A stretch of DNA of 64,000 nt from Mitsuaria sp. PDC51 (lineage in GTDB: Bacteria > Pseudomonadota > Gammaproteobacteria > Burkholderiales > Burkholderiaceae_C): NCBI RefSeq assembly GCF_900113225.1, contig NZ_FOZE01000001.1, forward strand, positions 558,001 to 622,000. The letters are read 5' to 3'. Below the pieces are notes generated by a model. It made no database searches. It saw only the letters and a list, made by a program, of their open reading frames with translations, and was not told where the DNA came from. Both the position numbers and the translations under genes were made by a program. Shown here piece after piece: positions 42,359 through 50,147 of the stretch. Positions within the stretch are counted from its first letter, which is position 1. Every line of letters starts with the position of its first letter.

Positions 42359-43555
42359 CTAACGCTTGGCCGGCGGCACGTCGCCGCGCGGCAGCTGATC
42401 GGCGCCGGGGGCCTCGGGTGCGCGCGTCGTCAGGTCCTTGGCCCAGGCGAAGCCCTTCTTCGCGACGCCCATGGCCTGGTTGGCGGCCTCGGCGGTGGTG
42501 CTGCGGACCTGCTCGGCGCTGGGTAGCCGCTCCTGCGTCCACTGGGCGGCCTTGCGCGCCGCGTCGGCCGCCTGCGTGGCGGCGTCGCCGGCCTGCGCGC
42601 GCACCTGGTCGATGGTCGGCAGCTGCTGCTGCGTCCAGTCCGCGGCCTTGCGCGCGGCGTCCCAGGCGGTCGTCGCGGCGGTGGCCGTCGTCGCGCGCAC
42701 CTGGTCGGCGCTGGGCAGGCGCTGCTGGGTCCAGTCGGCGGCGTCGACCAGCACGGTGCGCACCTGGCCCGCCGCGCCGCCGGCCAGGCCCATGGTCTGG
42801 TTCCAGCGCTTGGAGAGCTCGCCCGGCGGCGCGGTGGCGAGCAGCCGCACGACGGTGTCGAGCGCCTCGGCCTCGGCCGGCGTCAGCGGCCCGCCGGCCT
42901 CGAGCATGCCGCGCATGAAGACGCCCAGGTCCTTGGCGATGGCGGCATGGTTGCAGTCGGGATTCAGGTGCAGGAACTCGGCGCCCTCGGCCGCCATCGC
43001 GGCCAGGTCGCTGCCGCCCAGCCGCGCCTCGACGGCGGCGACGGACTGCTCGACGAAGGCGCGGTTCAAGCCCCAGTCGTCGATCAGGTGGTCGACGAGG
43101 TACTGGCGCTCGGCGGCCTCGATGGCGCCGTCGACAGCAGCGAGCCGCAGCGACAGCGGCGCGATCAGGTCGAACAGCGCCAGGCCCAGCGTGTCCAGTG
43201 GGGTGTTGAGGTACTTGGGGATCTCGATGACGCGGTCGCCCTTGGTCGAGCTCAGCAGGCGGTACATGCCGTAGCAGGCGCCGCCCGAGGCGAGCGCCGC
43301 GAAGGCCACCCAGCCGATCGGCGTGGCCGACGCGCCGAGCAGCGACGCGACCATGCCGGTCTTGGCGACCGCCGCGCCCGCGCCGGCGGCGCCGAGGACG
43401 TCCCACACCTCGCGGCCGCGCTTGATCATGCGCAGCGAGGCATAGGCCGCCTCGCCGATGGCGAGCTTGGCCTTGAATCGCAAGGGGTCGGCGACGACCT
43501 CGTCGACGCCCTTCAATTCGGGCGGGGGCAGCAGCAGGGGCGCGGGGGCGGACAT
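42359..43555 (-). CDS. Protein with a TerB-like domain and three C-terminal helical repeats
   Basis: The 398-aa product has two hydrophobic stretches near the N-terminus (about residues 55-75 and 80-97), a helical domain around DLIAPLSLRLAAVDGAIEAAERQYLVDHLIDDWGL that resembles TerB-type tellurite-resistance domains, and three imperfect repeats of about 32 residues near the end: DWTQQRLPSADQVRATTA, DWTQQQLPTIDQVRAQAG and QWTQERLPSAEQVRSTTA. These are amphipathic helices like those of membrane-binding or stress proteins. No named family was recognised. Confidence 0.7.
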   Translation of the reverse strand: MSAPAPLLLPPPELKGVDEVVADPLRFKAKLAIGEAAYASLRMIKRGREVWDVLGAAGAGAAVAKTGMVASLLGASATPIGWVAFAALASGGACYGMYRLLSSTKGDRVIEIPKYLNTPLDTLGLALFDLIAPLSLRLAAVDGAIEAAERQYLVDHLIDDWGLNRAFVEQSVAAVEARLGGSDLAAMAAEGAEFLHLNPDCNHAAIAKDLGVFMRGMLEAGGPLTPAEAEALDTVVRLLATAPPGELSKRWNQTMGLAGGAAGQVRTVLVDAADWTQQRLPSADQVRATTATAATTAWDAARKAADWTQQQLPTIDQVRAQAGDAATQAADAARKAAQWTQERLPSAEQVRSTTAEAANQAMGVAKKGFAWAKDLTTRAPEAPGADQLPRGDVPPAKR

Positions 43556-43622
43556 GCGGGACGGCTCCAGTGGAATGGAGGGAGTCTAGCGAAGTGGCGC
43601 GACGCCCCCGCCGCGCCGGTCC

Positions 43623-44801
43623 TCAGCGCTTCACGTACGCGTCGATCGCCTTGCGCGCCAGGAAGGACTGGTCGCTGAACAGGCCGTCCATGCCGAGCTT
43701 GAGGAAGGCATCGATCTGACCGGCGAGGTTGCCGATCGCCGCCGGGTCGTCGCTGCTGTCGAACTCGTTGGGCAGGAAGCTGTTCTCCGCGCGGAAGGTC
43801 CAGCCGTGCACGATCAGCCCCGCCGCATGCGCGTCCTTCACCAGCGTCGTCGGCGTGCCCAGGCGGCCGGCCACCAGCGGGATCATCAGGTTGGTGTTGG
43901 CGCCGATGCCTTGCGCATAGCTGGAGATCTCGGCCAGGCCGGCCGGCTTGGCCAGGTCGGCGTAGCTGCGCTTGTCGCCGCTGAGCGTGAAGTCGTAGGG
44001 CTGGCCCGTGGCGCTGAGCAACTGCACCAGCGGCACGCGCGTCATGCGCTTGAGCTTGCGCAGGTTGCCGACCTCGAAGGACTGGATGAAGACCGCCGCG
44101 TCCGGGCCGCGGTAGCCGTACTTGTGGAGCAGGCGCACCAGCGGCTCCTCCAGCGGCTGGCCGATGCCGGCGAAGTAGCTCGGGTGCTTGGTCTCCGGAT
44201 AGACGCCGATCGGCTTGACCTTGCGGTGGCCCCAGCGGCCGTCGCGGCCGTCGCGGCTGGCCTCCTCGCGGCGGCGCTCGTTGGCCTGCTGCACCAGCTG
44301 CAGCACTTCCTCGAAGGTTGGCACCTCGAACATGTCGTTGAAGCGGCTGTTGGCCGGCCGGATCTGCGGGATGCGCTCGCGGGCGCGCAGCGTCTTGAGC
44401 TCGGCCAGCGTGAAGTCCTCGGTGAACCAGCCGGTGATGGCCACGCCGTCGATGCTCTTGGTCGTCTTGCGCGAGGCGAATTCAGGCCGCTCGGCCACAT
44501 CGGTCGTCGCCTCGCGCACCGAGCCGTCCGGATTCAGGATCGCGATCGCGTTCTCGTGGCGCGCCACCAGCACGCCGTCCTTGGTCAGCACGAGGTCGGG
44601 CTCGACGTAATCCGCGCCCTGCTCGATGGCCAGCCAGTAGGCGGCCAGCGTGTGCTCCGGCAGGTAGCCGCTGGCGCCGCGGTGCGCGATCAGCAGCGGC
44701 TCCTTGGCCCGCGGCGGGTGGTAGGCCTCGTGCGCGCAGGCGGTGGACGCCAGCGAGGCGGCCGCGACGGCGGCGAGCAGGGTGGAACGGAGCAGCTTCA
44801 T
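43623..44801 (-). CDS. glpQ: Periplasmic glycerophosphodiester phosphodiesterase
   Basis: GlpQ hydrolyses glycerophosphodiesters to glycerol 3-phosphate and an alcohol, recycling phospholipid breakdown products. The 392-aa protein has a signal peptide (MKLLRSTLLAAVAAASLA) and the GDPD domain with LIAHRGASGYLPEHT (catalytic His and Glu) and DYVEPDLVLTKDG (metal-binding Glu/Asp). PIGVYPETKHPSYF and VIVHGWT-like LIVHGWTFR are family blocks. An insert rich in Glu and Arg (NERRREEASRDGRDG) lies in the middle. The gene stands alone, with a 220-base upstream region free of other genes. Confidence 0.93.
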   Translation of the reverse strand: MKLLRSTLLAAVAAASLASTACAHEAYHPPRAKEPLLIAHRGASGYLPEHTLAAYWLAIEQGADYVEPDLVLTKDGVLVARHENAIAILNPDGSVREATTDVAERPEFASRKTTKSIDGVAITGWFTEDFTLAELKTLRARERIPQIRPANSRFNDMFEVPTFEEVLQLVQQANERRREEASRDGRDGRWGHRKVKPIGVYPETKHPSYFAGIGQPLEEPLVRLLHKYGYRGPDAAVFIQSFEVGNLRKLKRMTRVPLVQLLSATGQPYDFTLSGDKRSYADLAKPAGLAEISSYAQGIGANTNLMIPLVAGRLGTPTTLVKDAHAAGLIVHGWTFRAENSFLPNEFDSSDDPAAIGNLAGQIDAFLKLGMDGLFSDQSFLARKAIDAYVKR

Positions 44802-45023
44802 GCGAGGGTCTCCTTCGAGCGGATGGTGTCGTTGGGGCGAGTCACGAAGGTCCGCCAGCGCAGAGGCTGTCGGGCCGATGTGACGGTCGCGTGGTCGAAA
44901 CGTGAAGCGCTCGAAGGGTAGGCGCTGACGGATGAAGATTTGATGATCTCCCCACCGCGGGAAGTCCCCTGAAACAGGTCTTACAGGGGAGGAGGGCGGG
45001 GGAGGGCGCTGAGCGGCTGGCGC

Positions 45024-45974
45024 TCAGGAGGCCAGGGGCAGGATTTCGTCGCCTGGCGCGGCGCGGCAGTCCGGTGGCAGCGGCTCCCAGCCGCGTCGCA
45101 CGACGATCTCGCCGCCGGTCGCGCAGAGCTCGATGCGCTGCGCCTGAGGCACCCGCTGGTGGACGAAGGCCTCGAGCGCCGCCGGGGTGGAGACCTTCAG
45201 GCGCATCGCGTAGAGGTCATCGAGCGGGTGATCGTCGCTGTGGATCAGCGGCACGAACTGGGCGGCGAACATCATCGCATGCGACGGCACGACCACCGGC
45301 GTCGGGTCGTAGCCCAGCGCCCGCAGCGCGCGTTGCGCCTGGGCGCGGTCGGGCGTCGACGCGTCGTCCTCGCGGGGCTGCCAGGCGAAGCCCATCAACT
45401 CCGCGACCCACTGGTTGCAGTTCTGGTAGCGCGTGGCGAAGGCATAGGCGCTCGCGCTGTAGCGCGGCGACAGCAACGCGAGCGCCAGGCGGTTGTCCAA
45501 GGCGCGCGCGGCGAGCCGGCTGCCGGCCTCGCCAGGCAGGGTCACGATGGCGAGCCGGATCGGCGCGGTCTTGCCCGCGCTCAGCAGGAAGCCGGCCAGG
45601 CCCTGGTCGTAGAGCCGGGCCCGTGACTCGTCGCAGGCGTAATACAGCTGGCGCACCGACCAGGGGCTGTTGCGGCTGTCTTTCAGCGCGAGGCCGCTGT
45701 GGGAGTACTGCAGTTGGAAGCGGCTCAGGTCGGTGCCGGAGCGCGACACCAGCGCGGCGTCGACGCCGCTGGCCACCAGCTCGCGGCGCGCGACCGCGAC
45801 GACCTGGAGCTGGCGGTCCTGCTCGGTGGCGGGGACCTCGCCGCCGCGGTCGCAGAAGGTCGCGGCGCGGGCGCTCGTGACGAGCGTGAGTCCGAGGGCC
45901 AGCGCGGCCAGCAGGCCGAGGCCGAGGCCGGCCGCGGCGGGGATCGCGGCGCGGCGCGGCCGTCGCGGGGTCAC
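45024..45974 (-). CDS. DUF2145-family exported protein
   Basis: The 316-aa product has an N-terminal hydrophobic signal (LGLGLLAALALGLTLVTSARA) and resembles DUF2145 proteins of betaproteobacteria: SRSGTDLSRFQLQYSHSGLAL, QNCNQWVAELMGFAW and a C-terminal CATGGEIVVRRGW. Cysteine and His positions recall NlpC-like peptidase folds, but this is speculative. It overlaps by 4 bases the upstream 160-aa gene, so the two form an operon. Confidence 0.8.
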   Translation of the reverse strand: MTPRRPRRAAIPAAAGLGLGLLAALALGLTLVTSARAATFCDRGGEVPATEQDRQLQVVAVARRELVASGVDAALVSRSGTDLSRFQLQYSHSGLALKDSRNSPWSVRQLYYACDESRARLYDQGLAGFLLSAGKTAPIRLAIVTLPGEAGSRLAARALDNRLALALLSPRYSASAYAFATRYQNCNQWVAELMGFAWQPREDDASTPDRAQAQRALRALGYDPTPVVVPSHAMMFAAQFVPLIHSDDHPLDDLYAMRLKVSTPAALEAFVHQRVPQAQRIELCATGGEIVVRRGWEPLPPDCRAAPGDEILPLAS

Positions 45975-46453
45975 AGGGTCACCGGATGGGATTCCAGTTC
46001 GCGGTGCCAGTCGTCGCGCAGCGCCAGCAGGAAGGCCTGGCGGTTCTCGGCGCGGGCGAACTCGTAGCCGTAGTCACGCTGGCGGGCCAGCACATGGTCG
46101 CCGACCCGCAGCGGCTGGGCGGCGACGGCCTGCTTGGGCACGTAGAGGAAGAAATCGGTGCCGCCTTCGGCGCGCACCGGCTGCAGGTGCAGGCGCGTCG
46201 TGTCGGCGCGGCCGGCGGCATCTTCGACGGCGAGGACCTTGTATTCGCCTTCGGCGACCTTGCGGTCCTTGCTGGAGCTGTCGCTCGACTGGCCGATCGA
46301 ATCGGACAGCTGCTTCGACGACACCGAGCCGGCGCTGGAGGCCGAGGTGACCAGGCTGTCGGCGCGGGCGGGCGTGGTGATGAGGGCAGTGGCCGCGGCG
46401 GCGGCGGCAAGGGCGAGGGAAAAGCGGGAGAGGTGAGAGAAGCTGTGGCGCAT
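45971..46453 (-). CDS. Exported protein of unknown function, partner of DUF2145 gene
   Basis: The 160-aa product has a signal peptide (MRHSFSHLSRFSLALAAAAA) and a Ser-rich segment (SSASSAG-like, SSKQLSDSIGQSSDSSSKD) before a beta-like domain (EYKVLAVEDAAGRADTTRLHL, DFFLYVPKQAV). No family recognised. The start at 46453 fits the signal; its end overlaps the DUF2145 gene by 4 bases, suggesting that the pair acts together in the envelope. Confidence 0.65.
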   Translation of the reverse strand: MRHSFSHLSRFSLALAAAAAATALITTPARADSLVTSASSAGSVSSKQLSDSIGQSSDSSSKDRKVAEGEYKVLAVEDAAGRADTTRLHLQPVRAEGGTDFFLYVPKQAVAAQPLRVGDHVLARQRDYGYEFARAENRQAFLLALRDDWHRELESHPVTL

Positions 46454-46526
46454 AGGACCGTCCATGGGCAAGTCGGTCCGGCCGCGGGAGCAGCCGGACG
46501 GCGCAAGCATAGGCGAACGCGCGGAA

Positions 46527-47114
46527 TCAGGTGTTCGGGGCGGCGCACTTCTCGAACACCTCGTCGGGCGCATCGAGCTCCCCGTCGTCTTCCGATCGCT
46601 GCAGGCGGGGCGAAGGAGGGGCCGGATGGATCGACTGGAAGAGCACCAGGAAACCCAGGACGCAAGCGTCGCAGGCGCTGGCCAGCGTGCGCAACTCGCC
46701 GCCAAGATCGTAGGCACGGCGGGGATCGACGTCGACGTGCAGGGTCACCAACACATGGGCGTCGAGGCAGTCGTCCTCGTAGAACCGGATGCCGGCCGGC
46801 CCCTGGCAGATTGGCACTTGCTGCATCCAGAGCACGCCCAGCGCCAGGCGCAGCCGAACATAAGCCTCACGACTGCTGACCTCGTTGCGATTGAAGGCGT
46901 GCCGCAGCTGGACGGCGATCGACGCCCAGTCCGGCGTGGCGGCGCTGGGCGCCGGCCGCTCGCTGATCAGATGGATGAGCCGGGAGGCCGGCGACTTCAA
47001 CAGGTCGACCAGTGGCTCCACCCATGCGTCCCAGGCTTCGCTCGCCCGCATGTCGTCGCCCGCTGGCGTCCGCGTTGGTACCCGGTCCGTCCATGCATTG
47101 ATCACTGCATTCAT
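46527..47114 (-). CDS. Protein of unknown function
   Basis: The 195-aa product has no signal peptide or recognised motif. Its two Trp-containing helices (NAVINAWTDRV, WDAWVEPLVDLL) suggest an alpha-helical soluble protein, ending in an acidic tail (SEDDGELDAPDEV). The gene lies between two other minus-strand genes without overlap. ATG at 47114 was chosen; a TTG 18 bases upstream is also in frame. It may be a host-specific gene of unknown role. Confidence 0.55.
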   Translation of the reverse strand: MNAVINAWTDRVPTRTPAGDDMRASEAWDAWVEPLVDLLKSPASRLIHLISERPAPSAATPDWASIAVQLRHAFNRNEVSSREAYVRLRLALGVLWMQQVPICQGPAGIRFYEDDCLDAHVLVTLHVDVDPRRAYDLGGELRTLASACDACVLGFLVLFQSIHPAPPSPRLQRSEDDGELDAPDEVFEKCAAPNT

Positions 47115-47300
47115 CGCCTCGATCCTTTCCAAACTGCAAACCCATCCCGAAGGCCTGCAGTCTGGATCGGCGCGAGGCGGAAGGCACTCCCTCGGAAGAG
47201 CGCATCGTCGGGGGATGCCGGTTCGAGTAGGTCGGTCCCCCGACGCATATCGATAGTGGGGATGGACGCCGCGGGGTCAGGGCTCGCCTGACCCGCATGC

Positions 47301-49376
47301 TCAGTTGAGCTCGCCCGCTGGCACCACCGGCAGCACGACGCTCGACGGCCGCAGCGGGCCTGCGTGGAGGGTCGTGAGGTTGCCCTCGGCCTGGCGCTGC
47401 AGCGGCGCCGGCCAGATGCCCTGGGCCTGGTTGCTCGCGCTGATCGCAATGCGCAACCGGTGCCCCGCGCGGATCAGCGCCGCGACCGGGAACACCTCCA
47501 CCGGCACCAGCATCGGCTCGCCGGCCACCACCGGCAGCATCGCGGCCGTGGTGAACGGGTGCCACGGCTGGATCATCGTGCCGTTGACGAAGCGGGAGCG
47601 GCTCGTGTCCACCGCCCGGTGCGCGGCCGACATCAGCCCGTGCGTCAGCGGCTTGACCGTGCCGGTGGCCGGGTCGACATCGTCGATGCGCACCGACAGC
47701 GCCGCCTGCGTGCGCGTCGTCGAGATCCAGAGGTCCGCCTGGATCGGCCCGTTCAGGTAGAGGTCCTGCGCCATCGGTGCGGTCTCGAAGACCGCCGCGC
47801 CCTGCAGCGACTCGACGCGCGCGCTGTCCGAGTAGCACGGCCGCGGCAGCAGCCCCGCCAGGCCCAGGGTCCACTGCACCTGGCTCGCCGAGCAGTCGCT
47901 GTGGTCGCGCACCTGGACGCTCGCGGTGAACAGCGTCCCCAGCGCGGTGCCGCGGGTGGCGGTCGGCGCCGGCGGCTCGGCCAGCGTCCGCCCCGCCGCC
48001 TCCGCCGGGATGCGCGCGGCCAGGCTGCCGTCGGGCTGCAGGTACCAGCGCTGCGGCGCCATGCGCGGATGCGGCCAGTCGCTCGCCGTCGCGAAGCGCG
48101 GCGTGTCGCCGGCGCCATAACCGTCGACGAACTGCGTCACCGTCGGCAGCGCCTGCGCGCCGGTCTCGCGCCCCTGGAGGTACTGGTCGAACCATTGCAG
48201 CAGCAGCGAGGTCGTGCTCGGCGGCCCGAACGACGGCGCGCCGCCATAGCCGCCCATGCCCGCCTGCACGGACTGCAGATGCGCCCCCGGCAGGATCGCC
48301 AGCTTGGCCGGCACGTTGCGCTTGAGCTGCTCGTACAGCAGCGGCTGGTCGCGCTGGAAGATGTCCAGCGACGCGCCGACGATGAAGGTCGGCACCCGGA
48401 TCTTCCCGGCGCTCTCCACCGGCGACCGGCCGGCCCAGAAGCCGCCGTCGTCGGTGGCGATGCCGCTCGCGCCACCGACGAAGCCGTCGAAGGTCGGCGC
48501 GTACCAGCCGTCGATCGCGGCGACGTGGTCCGCCGTCGCGGCGTTGATCTGGCTCGCGTACCAGGGATGGAGCAGCAGCTCCGGCGCGTTGGCCACGCTC
48601 AGCGACTGGGTCAGCGGCAGCCAGGTGCTCAGGAACTGCGCATTGAACATTCCGCCGGTGGCCGCGACGCCGCGGTAGGCGTCCCCCATCGGCACCTGCG
48701 CGAAGGCGGCCTTCACCGCCGGGTGCTGCTGGCCGGCGGTCAGCAGCGCGCTGATGCCGAGGTAGGAGGTCCCCGCCACGCCGATGCTGCCGTTGAAGAA
48801 CGGTTGCCGCGTCACCCACTCGACCGCCTCGCGGTAGGCCTGCTGTTCCTCCTCGCCGATCAGCTGCGTCACGCCGCCGCTCATGCCGGTGCCGTGGGCG
48901 TCGATCGCGACGGTGACATAACCGCGGCGCACCATGAACTGGTCCAGGCCGCCGATCAGCAGCGTGTTGCCGCCAGCCGGGGTGAAGACGCCCAGGAACT
49001 GGCCGACATCGATGCGATAGGCCGTCTGCGTCAGCACCACCGGGTAGCGGCCCGACCGGGGAATGCCGAGGAAGTCCGCCGGCATCGACACCAGCACCGC
49101 CAGCTGCTTGCCCGACGAGAGCGGGATGAACCGCAGCGGCAGCGTCACGGCGCGCGGGTGGTCGGGAGCGCGGGTGTACGCGGTGGCGGGCCAGCTCGCG
49201 CCGGCATTGGCGGTCACCGCCGGATTGGGCGCGGCGAGCGTGCCGCGCGTGCCCAGCGTCGTCGTCTGCGCGACGGCCTGAAGCGCCCCGGCGGCGGCGA
49301 GCCCGACCAGCAGCGCGCGGCCGCGCGCGCGCCAGGAACGGTCCGCGCGGCGCGGGGTGGGGTGGGCCTGGGTCAT
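47301..49376 (-). CDS. CocE/NonD-family hydrolase (X-Pro dipeptidyl-peptidase S15-like)
   Basis: The 691-aa protein has a signal peptide, an alpha/beta hydrolase core and a C-terminal jelly-roll domain (from about residue 420), as in cocaine esterase CocE and X-Pro dipeptidyl-peptidases. The catalytic Ser is in GVAGTSYLGISAL, after MVRRGYVTVAIDAHGTG. VGASLDIFQRDQPLLYEQL carries the Asp and LPGAHLQS the His region. It is exported and may cleave esters or peptides. The gene is divergent from the receiver gene. Confidence 0.88.
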   Translation of the reverse strand: MTQAHPTPRRADRSWRARGRALLVGLAAAGALQAVAQTTTLGTRGTLAAPNPAVTANAGASWPATAYTRAPDHPRAVTLPLRFIPLSSGKQLAVLVSMPADFLGIPRSGRYPVVLTQTAYRIDVGQFLGVFTPAGGNTLLIGGLDQFMVRRGYVTVAIDAHGTGMSGGVTQLIGEEEQQAYREAVEWVTRQPFFNGSIGVAGTSYLGISALLTAGQQHPAVKAAFAQVPMGDAYRGVAATGGMFNAQFLSTWLPLTQSLSVANAPELLLHPWYASQINAATADHVAAIDGWYAPTFDGFVGGASGIATDDGGFWAGRSPVESAGKIRVPTFIVGASLDIFQRDQPLLYEQLKRNVPAKLAILPGAHLQSVQAGMGGYGGAPSFGPPSTTSLLLQWFDQYLQGRETGAQALPTVTQFVDGYGAGDTPRFATASDWPHPRMAPQRWYLQPDGSLAARIPAEAAGRTLAEPPAPTATRGTALGTLFTASVQVRDHSDCSASQVQWTLGLAGLLPRPCYSDSARVESLQGAAVFETAPMAQDLYLNGPIQADLWISTTRTQAALSVRIDDVDPATGTVKPLTHGLMSAAHRAVDTSRSRFVNGTMIQPWHPFTTAAMLPVVAGEPMLVPVEVFPVAALIRAGHRLRIAISASNQAQGIWPAPLQRQAEGNLTTLHAGPLRPSSVVLPVVPAGELN

Positions 49377-49677
49377 CTCTTGTCTCCGTGATCCCGAGGT
49401 CGGGTGGTCGCTGCGGCGACTCTGTGCGAGGCATGAGCCGGCGACTATGCCGGCCGTCGCCGTGGCCGGGACGGAGGGGAAATCAGGAGGGCGGTGGGTA
49501 TGCGGCTTGCCTCGCCGGGCCCTCGGATGCGCAGGATGTCACGCGACCGCGCCGTCGCGATGTCGGCCTCCGTCGCCGCGCCCGCGCTGTAGGGCATGTC
49601 CCTACAGCAGCTGCCGCAAGCGGCGTTCATGGGGAGTGGCAGCCGCTTGCTGGCGCCGGCGGCGACGGAAGCGGACC
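49377..49677. other. Divergent intergenic region with a perfect palindrome
   Basis: This 301-base region between the CocE-like gene (minus) and the receiver gene (plus) contains the perfect inverted repeat GCTGTAGGG-CATGT-CCCTACAGC at 49586-49608. No gene was found in it. The palindrome is 70 bases before the receiver start, so it is a likely regulatory site. Confidence 0.6.
49586..49608. promoter_or_regulatory. Palindromic operator candidate
   Basis: Arms GCTGTAGGG and CCCTACAGC are perfect complements around a 5-base spacer. It lies upstream of the receiver/GGDEF genes. I do not recognise the binding factor. Confidence 0.5.
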
Positions 49678-50112
49678 ATGGCGTCCATGAAAGTCGCTGT
49701 CATCGAAGACCATGTTCCCGTGCGCCAGCTGCTGGTGCGCCGCGCCCTCAAGCTGGAGGGACTGACGGTCGTCGCCGAGGCCTCCGGCGAGGACGAGGCG
49801 GTGGACGCCGTGATGGCCACCACCCCCGACGTCGTCCTGCTGGACCTGCGCCTGGCGCAGGGCAGCGGCCTGTCGGTGCTGACGCGCCTGCGCGGCCAGG
49901 CCTACCCCGGCCGCGTCTTCGTCCTCAGCGGCGAATCCTCCGGCGTCGTCGCCGGCCTGTGCCGCCACCGCGGCGCCGACGCCTTCTACGACAAGGCCTT
50001 CGATTTCGAGCAGCTGCTCAGCGACCTGCACGAGCTGTGCAAGCGCGGCGCGGCCAACGCTCCCATGCACGCCCCGACCAGCGACGGCCCCCGCGCCGTC
50101 GCCGTCGGCTGA
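49678..50112 (+). CDS. Stand-alone response-regulator receiver protein
   Basis: The 144-aa protein is a single CheY-like receiver domain with the acidic pair in VAVIEDHVPV, the phosphoryl-accepting Asp in VVLLDLRLAQGSG (about residue 58), the conserved Ser (FVLSGE) and Lys (FYDKAFDFE). No output domain follows; a short Ala-rich tail ends the protein. It is immediately followed by a diguanylate cyclase gene 35 bases later, so it could tune that enzyme or receive a signal for the nearby chemoreceptor. Start at 49678 or 49687. Confidence 0.88.
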   Translation: MASMKVAVIEDHVPVRQLLVRRALKLEGLTVVAEASGEDEAVDAVMATTPDVVLLDLRLAQGSGLSVLTRLRGQAYPGRVFVLSGESSGVVAGLCRHRGADAFYDKAFDFEQLLSDLHELCKRGAANAPMHAPTSDGPRAVAVG

Positions 50113-50147
50113 GGCCGCGCGACCCGGACCACCAGGGAGGACCCGCC

